A stretch of DNA of 18,039 nt from positions 1-18,039 of the forward strand of contig JASHUD010000029.1 of NCBI GenBank assembly GCA_030040215.1. Direction: 5' to 3'. The notes under the pieces are model-generated. The model saw nothing but the letters and a program-made list of their open reading frames with translations. It was not told where the DNA came from and did not search any database. This document shows, in pieces, positions 9,101 through 15,608 of this stretch (the first letter of the stretch is position 1; each line of letters begins with the position of its first letter). The position numbers were made by a program, and so were the translations under genes. Source of the DNA: Methylovirgula sp. (GTDB lineage: Bacteria > Pseudomonadota > Alphaproteobacteria > Rhizobiales > Beijerinckiaceae).

Positions 9101-9584
9101 ATGTCTCTGGAAACATCGCGACGTCGCCTTGCGGCCGCGCTTCGGCACGCTCGGCATGATTGGTGTGCCGCAAGTGTGGCTCTTCCAGGTTCTGTTGGCG
9201 ATCATCGCACCGCTTGTCGATTTCATGCTGGTCTGGCAGATTCTCCGCACCGGCCTCGATTATTTACAGCATAAGCAGCAGTTTGATCCCGACAGCCTCG
9301 TCATAACGCTCGCCTATTTCCTGGCGTTCATGGCAACCGATTTTGCCGCCGTCGCGCTCGCCTTCATCATTGAGCGCAACGAGAACTGGCGGCTGATGCT
9401 GTGGCTGGGCCTGCAGCGATTCTGCTATCGGCAGATCCTTTATTACGTGGTCGTCAAGTCGGCGATCACCGCGCTGCTCGGACCGTTTGTCGGATGGGGC
9501 AAGCTCGACCGCAAGGCAACGGTCAGCCTACCGCCGTTGGCGGAAAGCGAACCACGCTTGGAAGCGGCCACCTATCCGGATTGA
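6120..9584 (+). CDS. GH18-like / NodB polysaccharide deacetylase / GT2 synthase fusion
   Basis: A 1154-residue inner-membrane protein with three catalytic modules. A basic N-terminus and membrane helix (about 24-42) lead to a GH18-like domain (about 117-425). Its acid motif is GLTVDFE (225-231), with the probable catalytic Glu231 and Asp229. The usual DGxDxDxE is only partly kept, as in spore-lytic GH18 types. A NodB/CE4 deacetylase (about 493-690) has all five motifs: TFDDGPD (498-504), HTFTH (551-555), RAPYL (589-593), DPDDW (623-627) and LLHDSG (656-661). A hydrophobic segment (about 713-750) precedes a GT2 domain (769-1000) with DDGS (805-808), DAD (856-858), EDQD (947-950) and QRFRW (984-988), the processive-synthase set. 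C-terminal helices follow at about 1013-1040, 1057-1085 and 1103-1122. This topology puts hydrolase and deacetylase in the periplasm and the synthase in the cytoplasm. A chitin- or PNAG-like amino-sugar polymer is the inferred product. No ribosome binding site is obvious before ATG 6120. Confidence 0.92.
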   Translation: MRTKPIFFDPTGRRASWISWTMRIGTAAVALVCVVFVVLLMGNAPPPGTDLEGSAETLFGPPAPSAVARHTLANSTVRVAAELRGKERDLWRIAHIKPVPQSRAAGSASAPGGVPGRPLSIGFYANWDQSAYSALKKDLPHLDWVIPTWLSIQGSDVGIRNDLDHRGLEAIREADPNKPIFPLLQNSVEGRWDGAGLARWLADPAKRAERLQQIIAFLDFNKFQGLTVDFESVPESAQVDLKIFLKEMRAAFKPRGWQILLAVPFDDDSWDYAGYSHLVDFMILMAYDEHWEEGTSGSIASQGWYERVLDERMKDLDPDHTIIALGNYGYDWAPGKPADDLTFQETARLAHATDAEIDFDPDAENPRFTYKSPGGVAHEVWFLDAVTAFNEIHAADIYQPVGYALWRLGSEDPSVWSVMGQPYNAAAPEALKTIPSTQEVYFENQGEILHVAAQPSDGQRVDELDPETGDIVDENYMVLPTCFVIQRFGLQKKKLALTFDDGPDPTWTPQILDVLKQKDVRATFFIIGENAGAYPDIVQREYAEGHDIGDHTFTHPNLVELPLGMAKLEINATRRLFEAITGHSLRLFRAPYLGDSDPTTYDELEPVSVAQQMGFVTVGLRIDPDDWLQPPAQTIIDRILKQVADKNPDDFGNVILLHDSGGDRSETVKALPRLIDALRAQGYELVPVSELAGLTREQAMPTLPPAMLGPLVNRSVFYTLGYSGHLLRALFIGAIWLGLARVVFLSSLGLVHRWRELHGVRPALSGSLPYVSVIIPAHDEAKVIAKSIERILASDYSDLEVIVVDDGSTDGTSSVVSHRFGATPNVKLITTVNGGKASAINLGLALAKGGIIVALDADTLFEKNTITNLARWFEDPKVGAVAGNAKVGNRINAITRWQALEYISAQNLERRALVSLGCITVVPGAVGAWRREAIERVDNFPVNTLAEDQDLTIAVQKAGYRVVFDSEAVAWTEAPDTVQGLVAQRFRWAYGTLQCLWKHRDVALRPRFGTLGMIGVPQVWLFQVLLAIIAPLVDFMLVWQILRTGLDYLQHKQQFDPDSLVITLAYFLAFMATDFAAVALAFIIERNENWRLMLWLGLQRFCYRQILYYVVVKSAITALLGPFVGWGKLDRKATVSLPPLAESEPRLEAATYPD

Positions 9585-9608
9585 TCGCGGGCGGCGGCGA
9601 AGATGGGA

Positions 9609-9881
9609 TTATTTCTGTGCGCCGGAGCAGGGATCGAGGCTCGGCAGATGCCGGATGCCGACGATCGCGCCGGTCGGGGTATAATCTACGTCGCCGCGCA
9701 ATTGATCGGCGCGCGCCACCTCGGCATGCTCGTAAAGCCGCGCCAGCACGCCGTTTTTCTTCGAAGCATAGTGAAGCACGTCGGCGGCCGCGACGAAGAG
9801 CACGGCCATGACGGACATGGCCAGCGCCATGCTTTCAAAGCTCGACCCGCGCTCGTTGCGCAGGAATGTACGCAAACCCAT
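9609..9881 (-). CDS. Small single-helix membrane protein, pilin-like N-terminus
   Basis: 90 residues: a basic leader (MGLRTFLRNERG), one strongly hydrophobic helix with a leading Glu (SSFESMALAMSVMAVLFVAA, about 13-32), then a soluble tail of about 58 residues (YASKKNGVLARLYEHAEVA onward). The layout resembles Flp/TadE-type prepilins, where a Gly before the helix is cut and a Glu lies at +5. Here the Glu would be at +4, so processing by a prepilin peptidase is uncertain. ATG 9881 is preceded by GGAAAG and GGAG (GGGAGACGGAAAGTC before the ATG), a reasonable ribosome binding region. It lies 91 bases downstream of parE on the same strand and converges on the fusion polysaccharide gene with a 24-base gap. 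No tad or cpa genes are visible nearby. It is either an orphan pseudopilin-like protein or an unrelated bitopic membrane protein. Confidence 0.6.
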   Translation of the reverse strand: MGLRTFLRNERGSSFESMALAMSVMAVLFVAAADVLHYASKKNGVLARLYEHAEVARADQLRGDVDYTPTGAIVGIRHLPSLDPCSGAQK

Positions 9882-9972
9882 GACTTTCCGTCTCCCAGCC
9901 GTCCGTTTGAGGATGCAATGGCAGGGTTAAGAGAAAGTTGACGAGTTTCGCAAAAATGTGCCGCGCGCGACG

Positions 9973-12000
9973 CTAGACCACCACGAGCCCGGTCGCGAAC
10001 GCGGCGCGTTCCTGGATGAAGGCGAAGCGGGCTTCGGGCTTATTGCCCATCAGCCGCTCGACCGACTCGGCCGTCTCTTCGGTTTCCTCAGGGAGAATTA
10101 CGACGCGCAGGAGGGTGCGCCGGCGCGGATCCATGGTCGTTTCCTTGAGCTGATTCACCTGCATTTCGCCGAGACCCTTGAAACGGCCGACCTCCACTTT
10201 GGCTTTGCCGGTGAGCACGGTGCGCAACAGCTCGTCGCGATGCGCGTCATCGCGCGCGTAGACGTGGGTTACGCCCTGCGTCAGCCGATAGAGCGGCGGC
10301 ACGGCAAGATAGAGATGGCCGCCGTCGATGAGTTTCGGCATCTGCCGGTAGAAGAAGGTAATCAGCAGCGAGGCGATGTGCGCGCCGTCGACGTCCGCGT
10401 CGGTCATGATGATGATTTTTTCGTAGCGCAGGTCGTCTTGCCGATAATGGCCGCCGGTGCCGCAGCCGAGCGCCTGGATCAAATCGCCGACCTGCTGATT
10501 GGCGGCCAGCTTGTCGCGCGTCGCGCTGGCGACGTTGAGGATCTTGCCGCGCAGCGGCAGCACGGCCTGATTCACCCGATCACGCGCCTGTTTCGCCGAG
10601 CCGCCGGCCGAATCGCCCTCGACGATAAACAATTCGGAGCCCTGCGCACTGGTGTTCGAGCAGTCGGCCAGCTTTCCCGGCAGGCGCAGCTTGCGGCCGA
10701 CATTCTTGCGCGCCACGTCCTTTTCGGCGCGCCGCCGTAGCCGCTCTTCGGCGCGTTCGACGGTAAAATCGAGCAGTTTGAGGGCCACGGACGGCGCGGC
10801 GGCGAGCCAATGATCGAAACCGTCGCGGATCGTCGCATCGACGATGCGCGCCGCCTCCTGGCTCATCAGCCGGCTCTTGTTCTGGCCTTGAAACTCCGGA
10901 TCGCGAAGAAAAACCGAAATCAGCGCGGCGCAGCCGCCCATGACGTCTTCGCTTTGCAGAGCGGCGGCGCGCTTCGATTGGCCGATGCGCTCGGCATGGT
11001 CCTTCAGGCCGCGCAGCAGAGCGGCGCGCAGCCCCGTCTCATGCGTGCCTCCGTCTGCCGTCGGAATGGTGTTGCAATAGGAATGAATAAAGCCGTCGTC
11101 TTCGGCAAGCCAGGCAATCGCCCATTCGAGCGAACCATGGCCGCCCGGCTTTTCCACTTTGCCCGTAAAGATGTGTTCGAGAACGAGCTCTTTGCCTTCG
11201 ATTTCCTGGGCGAGATAATCCTTGAGGCCGCCGGGAAAATGAAACACCGCTTCCGGCGGAATCTCGGTTCCCGGATCGAGCAATTGCGGCGCGCAATGCC
11301 AGCGGATTTCCACGCCGCCGAAGAGATAGGCCTTGGCACGCGCCATGCGAAACAGACGCGCCGCCTTAAATTTTGCGCCTTTGCCGAAAATCTGCTCGTC
11401 GGGCTTGAAGCGGATCCTGGTGCCGCGCCGGTTGGCGACCCGGCCGATCTCCTCCAGTTTGCTCTTCGGTACGCCGCGTTCATAGATCTGCCGGTAAAGC
11501 TTTTGGCCAAGCGCCACTTCCACTTCGAGCCGCTCGGAGAGCGCGTTGGTCACGGATACGCCGACGCCGTGCAGGCCGCCCGAAGTCTGATATGCGCCCG
11601 AGTCGAACTTCGCGCCGGCATGCAACATCGTCATGATCACTTCGAGCGCCGATTTCTTCGGGAACTTAGGGTGCGGCTCGACCGGGATTCCGCGCCCGTT
11701 GTCGGAGACGCAGAGAAACCCGTTCGCCTCGAGCGCCACGTCGATGTACGTAGCGTGGCCGGCGACCGCCTCGTCCATGGAATTGTCGAGCACTTCGGCG
11801 AAGAGATGGTGCAGCGCCGGCTCGTCGGTACCGCCGATATACATGCCAGGGCGGCGGCGCACCGGCTCAAGTCCTTCGAGGACTTCGATCGAAGCGGCGG
11901 TGTAGCCGGCCTCGCCCGACGTACCGCCGCGCGCGCCGTTGGCGCCGCCAGCCGGCTGTTTGCGTGCCGTATTGCCGAAGAGATCGCCGTGATTCGCCAT
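9973..12000 (-). CDS. parE: DNA topoisomerase IV subunit B
   Basis: ATPase subunit of topoisomerase IV, which with ParC decatenates daughter chromosomes. 675 residues. The GHKL ATPase domain shows RRRPGMYIGGTDEPALHHL (48-66), EVLDNSMDEA (69-78, catalytic Glu and Mg-binding Asn), SDNGRGIPV (99-107) and GGLHGVGVSVTNALS (141-155). The transducer domain follows. The TOPRIM domain has EGDSAGG (461-467) and DADVDGAHI (534-542). RFKGLGEMQVNQLKETTMD with DPRRRTLLRV near 606-633 favours ParE over GyrB. The Gly/Ala-rich stretch 15-32 is a linker-like N-terminal extension. The start ATG at 12000 gives MANHGDLFGN; the ribosome binding site is weak. It is divergent from the Tat-exported repeat protein gene across 188 bases, which should hold both promoters. 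Confidence 0.96.
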   Translation of the reverse strand: MANHGDLFGNTARKQPAGGANGARGGTSGEAGYTAASIEVLEGLEPVRRRPGMYIGGTDEPALHHLFAEVLDNSMDEAVAGHATYIDVALEANGFLCVSDNGRGIPVEPHPKFPKKSALEVIMTMLHAGAKFDSGAYQTSGGLHGVGVSVTNALSERLEVEVALGQKLYRQIYERGVPKSKLEEIGRVANRRGTRIRFKPDEQIFGKGAKFKAARLFRMARAKAYLFGGVEIRWHCAPQLLDPGTEIPPEAVFHFPGGLKDYLAQEIEGKELVLEHIFTGKVEKPGGHGSLEWAIAWLAEDDGFIHSYCNTIPTADGGTHETGLRAALLRGLKDHAERIGQSKRAAALQSEDVMGGCAALISVFLRDPEFQGQNKSRLMSQEAARIVDATIRDGFDHWLAAAPSVALKLLDFTVERAEERLRRRAEKDVARKNVGRKLRLPGKLADCSNTSAQGSELFIVEGDSAGGSAKQARDRVNQAVLPLRGKILNVASATRDKLAANQQVGDLIQALGCGTGGHYRQDDLRYEKIIIMTDADVDGAHIASLLITFFYRQMPKLIDGGHLYLAVPPLYRLTQGVTHVYARDDAHRDELLRTVLTGKAKVEVGRFKGLGEMQVNQLKETTMDPRRRTLLRVVILPEETEETAESVERLMGNKPEARFAFIQERAAFATGLVVV

Positions 12001-12110
12001 TTCGAGGTCTCGGGGGAGTAAGCCAAAGATAGTGATTCGCCTGGGAGTTTACCGCAAAGGCCGGGAGTCGGGGCTTAAACCGCTCCCTGAAGAATCAGCG
12101 CGAACAACTC

Positions 12111-12127
12111 CTAACGCGATGTTAACC
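12111..12127. promoter_or_regulatory. CtrA-like site between parE and the Tat repeat protein gene
   Basis: CTAA-N7-TTAACC reads 12111-12127, one base from the CtrA consensus TTAA-N7-TTAA. It lies about 60 bases before ATG 12189 and about 110 bases before the parE start, in the shared divergent region. CtrA controls cell-cycle and envelope genes in alphaproteobacteria, so the location is sensible, but a single near-match could be chance. Confidence 0.3.
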
Positions 12128-12176
12128 TGGGGCGCCGAGGTACGGCGCGGGCGGCATCGCTGCCGCTTTGCTCGGC

Positions 12177-12182
12177 GAGAGG
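12177..12182 (+). promoter_or_regulatory. Shine-Dalgarno site deciding the start of the Tat repeat protein
   Basis: GAGAGG ends six bases before ATG 12189. It selects that codon, which directly begins the twin-arginine signal MDRRLLLK, over a TTG seven codons upstream at 12168. Confidence 0.75.
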
Positions 12183-12188
12183 CAAACC

Positions 12189-13808
12189 ATGGATCGACGT
12201 CTGCTCTTGAAATCGCTTCCTTTTGTATTGGGGGGCGGTCCCGCGCTTTGGGCAACCGCGGCGCGCGCCGACGATCCCGGTTATTACTGCACAACGAACG
12301 ATATGGCCGTGGTCGTCAGCGCGTCGCTCACGAAGCCCGGTGCGACGTGGTCTCGGCGGACCTTGCAGCAGGCGATCGAGATCGCCCAAAAAGCGCGCAA
12401 GCCGCTCAACCTTCTCGCCGGAACCTATTTGGCTAATCAACTCGTCATCTCCGCGCCCATCGAGATCTATGCAATGCCGGGAACGGCGTCGATCCAGCCT
12501 TCCGGCCCCGACTCCTTGAATATCGCGATTGACAGCGTCGATGACGTGACGATCCGCGGGGTCGCGCTTTCCGGAAAGATGCGTCCTTTTGCCGAACCGG
12601 CCGGCTTGATGTTGCCGCTTCCGGCGATGGGCGAATATGGCCGCATTCCCAACTTCAACGGCGTCATCGCCGCGCATCGCGTTGAGCGCTTGCGGATCGA
12701 AGATTGCACGATCGGCGGCTCGAGCGCCTGCGGCGTGGCGCTTTGGAACTGCCGGGCCGCAGAGATCCGCGGCAATCAATTTGCCGATAACATGGTGGCG
12801 ATCTATTCGACAAACGGCGCGGAAAATATCATTGCCGACAATACCATCGACAGAAGCGGCGACGGCGGCATCGTCGTCTGGCAAACGCCGGCGAATTTCG
12901 ACGGCACCATCATCCGCGGCAATCATGTCGGCGCCACGACTGCGCTGACGACGTCGACCGGCACCGAAGTCGGCGGCAGCGGTTATTTCGGCAACGGAAT
13001 CTACGCCTGGCAAGCCAACAACCTGATTATTTCGGAGAATGTCTGCACGCGGTCGACGTTCAGCGGCATCCGGCTCCTGGATTGCTACGACTGCAACGTC
13101 TCGAACAACCAGATCCTCGAATCCGGCGAAACGGCGTTGATGATCGAGGCTCCCTACGGTTCGAAGCCGGGGCCGGTCACGGAGGTTCCTTTTACCACCG
13201 CGGGGCCGGCGAATCCGCACTACGAAGGCGCGGTTGTGTCCGGCAATGTGGTTGTCGGCGCCGGCAACGGAATCACGGTGACCAACGTCTGGACGGGAGG
13301 CCGGCGCGTCACGATCGACGGCAATCAGGTGAAGACGGTCAAGATCGTCACGCTGCGAACCTCGGATCCGCAGAACCCGAGCTACCTCACGGGAGGCTCG
13401 GGGATCGCGGCCGAAGGCGATGTCGTGGTCAGCGGCAATATCGTCGAGGATTGCGAAGGGCCGGGCATCCTTCTCTACGATGTCGGCGTCGAGGGATCTT
13501 CGTTCGAGACCACGGCGTCGGCGATCGGCAATACAGTCAAAAATGCGCCGCTTGGCATCGGCTTCCATCAGCAGTGGCCGGGCGAGACGCGCCACCCCAA
13601 TTTCATCTTGATCGAGGGAAACATTCTTCAGGGTTATACGCAGGGTTCGATCATGGCGATCATTTGGACCTTCGATGCGCACGGCAACGCAAACGGCTAT
13701 AGGCTCGCCGACGGGAAAGATTGGGGACGTACCGCGACCGGCCCCGCCTATGTCGGTAAGCCCTATCCGAATGTCGCAATCGGTCCGAACTACGCGCTTG
13801 GCGCGTGA
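12189..13808 (+). CDS. Tat-exported parallel beta-helix repeat protein (TIGR03808-like)
   Basis: 539 residues. The N-terminus MDRRLLLKSL followed by a Gly-rich hydrophobic stretch and ATAARA is a twin-arginine signal, so the protein should cross the membrane folded. The mature part begins near residue 28. LQQAIEIAQKARKPLNLLAGTY resembles the entry of pectate-lyase-like folds. Many short repeats follow with NN or GN turns: RIEDCTI, EIRGNQFADN, IIADNTIDRSGDGGI, IIRGNHV, IISENVCTRSTFSGI, NVSNNQILESGETAL, VVSGNVVVGAGNGI, VTIDGNQV, VVSGNIVEDCEGPGI. This matches the uncharacterised twin-arginine repeat family TIGR03808, known from Rhizobiales. No substrate or catalytic site can be assigned; a carbohydrate-binding or surface role is a guess. 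Whether the neighbouring polysaccharide enzyme is related is unknown. The gene ends just before a strong hairpin and converges on glnA. Confidence 0.88.
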   Translation: MDRRLLLKSLPFVLGGGPALWATAARADDPGYYCTTNDMAVVVSASLTKPGATWSRRTLQQAIEIAQKARKPLNLLAGTYLANQLVISAPIEIYAMPGTASIQPSGPDSLNIAIDSVDDVTIRGVALSGKMRPFAEPAGLMLPLPAMGEYGRIPNFNGVIAAHRVERLRIEDCTIGGSSACGVALWNCRAAEIRGNQFADNMVAIYSTNGAENIIADNTIDRSGDGGIVVWQTPANFDGTIIRGNHVGATTALTTSTGTEVGGSGYFGNGIYAWQANNLIISENVCTRSTFSGIRLLDCYDCNVSNNQILESGETALMIEAPYGSKPGPVTEVPFTTAGPANPHYEGAVVSGNVVVGAGNGITVTNVWTGGRRVTIDGNQVKTVKIVTLRTSDPQNPSYLTGGSGIAAEGDVVVSGNIVEDCEGPGILLYDVGVEGSSFETTASAIGNTVKNAPLGIGFHQQWPGETRHPNFILIEGNILQGYTQGSIMAIIWTFDAHGNANGYRLADGKDWGRTATGPAYVGKPYPNVAIGPNYALGA

Positions 13809-13826
13809 GCCTTGATGGCGCTGACG

Positions 13827-13854
13827 AGAATGCGGCCCATGCGGGCCGCATTCT
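13827..13854. terminator. Perfect 12-bp hairpin between convergent genes
   Basis: AGAATGCGGCCC, a four-base loop ATGC, and GGGCCGCATTCT form an uninterrupted stem in the 63-base gap between the Tat repeat protein gene (plus) and glnA (minus). On the plus strand the stem runs into TCTTTGG, a short U-rich tail, so it best serves the Tat gene. On the minus strand no U run follows, so termination of glnA there would be weaker or need another factor. Confidence 0.8.
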
Positions 13855-13871
13855 TTGGTCCGTAGAGAGCC

Positions 13872-15281
13872 TCACACGGAGTAATAGAGATCGAATTCGA
13901 CGGGGTGCGGGGTCATTTCGAAGCGCAGGACCTCGGTCATTTTGAGTTCGATGTAGCTGTCGAGAAAATCGTCGTCGAAGACCCCGCCGGCCTTCAGGAA
14001 GCTGCGGTCTTTGTCGAGGTTGGCGAGCGCCTCGCGCAGCGAGCCGCACACGGTCGGGATCTTTTTGAGCTCCTTGGGCGGCAGGTCGTAGAGATCCTTG
14101 TCCATGGCGCTGCCCGGATCGATTTTGTTCAAGATCCCGTCGAGCCCGGCCATCAGCATCGCCGAGAAAGCCAGATACGGATTGGCGGCCGGATCGGGGA
14201 AGCGCACCTCGATGCGTTTGGCCTTGGGGTTCGACGTATAGGGGATGCGGCACGAGGCCGAGCGGTTGCGCGCCGAATAGGCGAGCAGCACCGGCGCCTC
14301 GAACCCCGGCACCAGCCGCTTATAGGAGTTGGTCGAGGGATTGGTGAAGGCGTTGAGCGTGCGCGCGTGCCTTATGATCCCGCCGATGTAGTTCAAGCAT
14401 TCGTCGGAGAGATCCGAATATTTGCCGCCCGCAAACACCGGCTTGCCGCCCTTCCAGATCGATTGGTGCACATGCATGCCCGAGCCGTTGTCGCCGTAGA
14501 CGGGCTTGGGCATGAAGGTCGCGGTCTTGCCGTAGCTCTGCGCCACCTGATGGATGCAGTATTTGTAGATTTGAAGATGGTCGGCCATGGTGGTGAGCGG
14601 CCCGAACTTGAGGCCCAGTTCGTGCTGGGCGGCGGCCACTTCGTGATGCTGCTTCTCGGTCTTGGCGCCCATCTGCGCCATGGCGGTGAGCATCTCGCTG
14701 CGCATGTCCTGCGCCGAATCCTGCGGCGGCACCGGGAAATAGCCGCCCTTGGTGCGGATCCGGTGGCCGAGATTGCCGCCTTCGTACGTCGTGTCCGAGT
14801 TCGACGGAAACTCCACCGAATCGAGCGTGAAGCCGGTGTTGTACGGCTCGGTCGCAAAGCGCACGTCGTCGAATACGAAGAACTCCGCTTCCGGCCCGAA
14901 ATACACCGTGTCGCCAACCCCGGTCGAGGCCATATAGGCCTCGGCCCGTTTGGCGATGCCGCGCGGATCGCGGCTATACGGCTCCCCGGTCAACGGCTCC
15001 AGAACGTCGCAAATGACCGACAACGTCGGCGCCGCAAAAAACGGATCCATCGCCGCGCTCGCCGGATCCGGCATCAACGTCATGTCCGACTCGTTGATCG
15101 CCTTCCACCCGGCAATCGACGAGCCGTCAAACATCAGCCCCTCGGAAAACGAATCCGCGTCGATAATCCCCGCGTCAAACGTCACATGTTGCCACTTGCC
15201 GCGCGGATCCGTGAAGCGCAAATCTACAAACTTCACGTCCTTGTCCTTGATCGCCTTCAGCACTTCTTCCGCAGTCTTCAT
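13872..15281 (-). CDS. glnA: Glutamine synthetase type I
   Basis: ATP-dependent synthesis of glutamine from glutamate and ammonia, the main ammonium assimilation enzyme. The 469-residue length fits the dodecameric GSI-beta form. Landmarks: [10 protein letters not shown] (51-60), the metal-binding [11 protein letters not shown] (128-138), [12 protein letters not shown] (263-274, ATP/metal site), [18 protein letters not shown] (314-331), [12 protein letters not shown] (336-347), [15 protein letters not shown] (358-372). Tyr398 in the loop [10 protein letters not shown] is the expected adenylylation site for GlnE control. The start ATG at 15281 follows GAGGGCGAGAC, a usable ribosome binding site. 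In many Rhizobiales glnB lies directly upstream; here the next gene upstream is rmuC, 327 bases away, so glnA is transcribed alone. A sigma-54-like element upstream suggests NtrC-type nitrogen control. Confidence 0.98.
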   Translation of the reverse strand: MKTAEEVLKAIKDKDVKFVDLRFTDPRGKWQHVTFDAGIIDADSFSEGLMFDGSSIAGWKAINESDMTLMPDPASAAMDPFFAAPTLSVICDVLEPLTGEPYSRDPRGIAKRAEAYMASTGVGDTVYFGPEAEFFVFDDVRFATEPYNTGFTLDSVEFPSNSDTTYEGGNLGHRIRTKGGYFPVPPQDSAQDMRSEMLTAMAQMGAKTEKQHHEVAAAQHELGLKFGPLTTMADHLQIYKYCIHQVAQSYGKTATFMPKPVYGDNGSGMHVHQSIWKGGKPVFAGGKYSDLSDECLNYIGGIIRHARTLNAFTNPSTNSYKRLVPGFEAPVLLAYSARNRSASCRIPYTSNPKAKRIEVRFPDPAANPYLAFSAMLMAGLDGILNKIDPGSAMDKDLYDLPPKELKKIPTVCGSLREALANLDKDRSFLKAGGVFDDDFLDSYIELKMTEVLRFEMTPHPVEFDLYYSV

Positions 15282-15608
15282 GTCTCGCCCTCAACTAAAT
15301 CTGAAAATGCACATATCCGGCGGATTGCTTAGAAGTGAGAAGAACGAACGCAAGTCCCAAACCCTTCTCCCCATGCGGCGAGAGCCCTAGACAGGACGGG
15401 ATCTGCCAGGCCAGTTCTACGCGCCGGCTGTGCTCAAGACCGAATATCAAGGCGCGTGCCAAGCTCGCGAACCGCGCCAACGCCTTGGTAAACAATGGAT
15501 TTATGCGCCCCCTTCTGGACCTCCGCGGCCCCCGAGCCAATCCCCGCTCAGAAATTAAGCAAAATCGGCGTTCATTGCCGCATCAATAAGCAGCAGACCC
15601 TCCGCGGC
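15282..15608. other. 327-base spacer between rmuC and glnA
   Basis: No convincing gene was found here; two overlapping open frames of about 80 codons show no family character and one overlaps the other in antisense. The spacer holds the likely glnA promoter region (sigma-54-like element at 15446-15461). At 15362-15390 lies CCCTTCTCCCCATGCGGCGA, a pyrimidine-rich stretch that recalls the edges of dispersed intergenic repeats in alphaproteobacteria; only one copy is seen here, so this is unproven. No trace of a glnB reading frame was recognised. Confidence 0.5.
15446..15461 (-). promoter_or_regulatory. Sigma-54-like promoter element upstream of glnA
   Basis: On the minus strand TGGCACGCGCCTTGAT (15461-15446) matches TGGCACG-N4-TTGCW except at the C of the -12 GC pair, which is A here. 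The direction is toward glnA and the element lies about 165 bases before its ATG, leaving a leader of about 150 bases. Nitrogen-regulated glnA promoters in proteobacteria often use sigma-54 with NtrC, so the context fits. The mismatch is at a normally invariant base, which lowers confidence. Confidence 0.4.

Noticed and set aside
12111..13682. 523-codon minus-strand frame opposite the Tat repeat protein gene
   Set aside because: Asp/Arg-rich shadow reading; the plus-strand gene has a signal peptide, ribosome binding site and repeats.
13905..15332. 475-codon plus-strand frame opposite glnA
   Set aside because: Arg/His/Gly-rich composition without family character; glnA on the other strand is certain.
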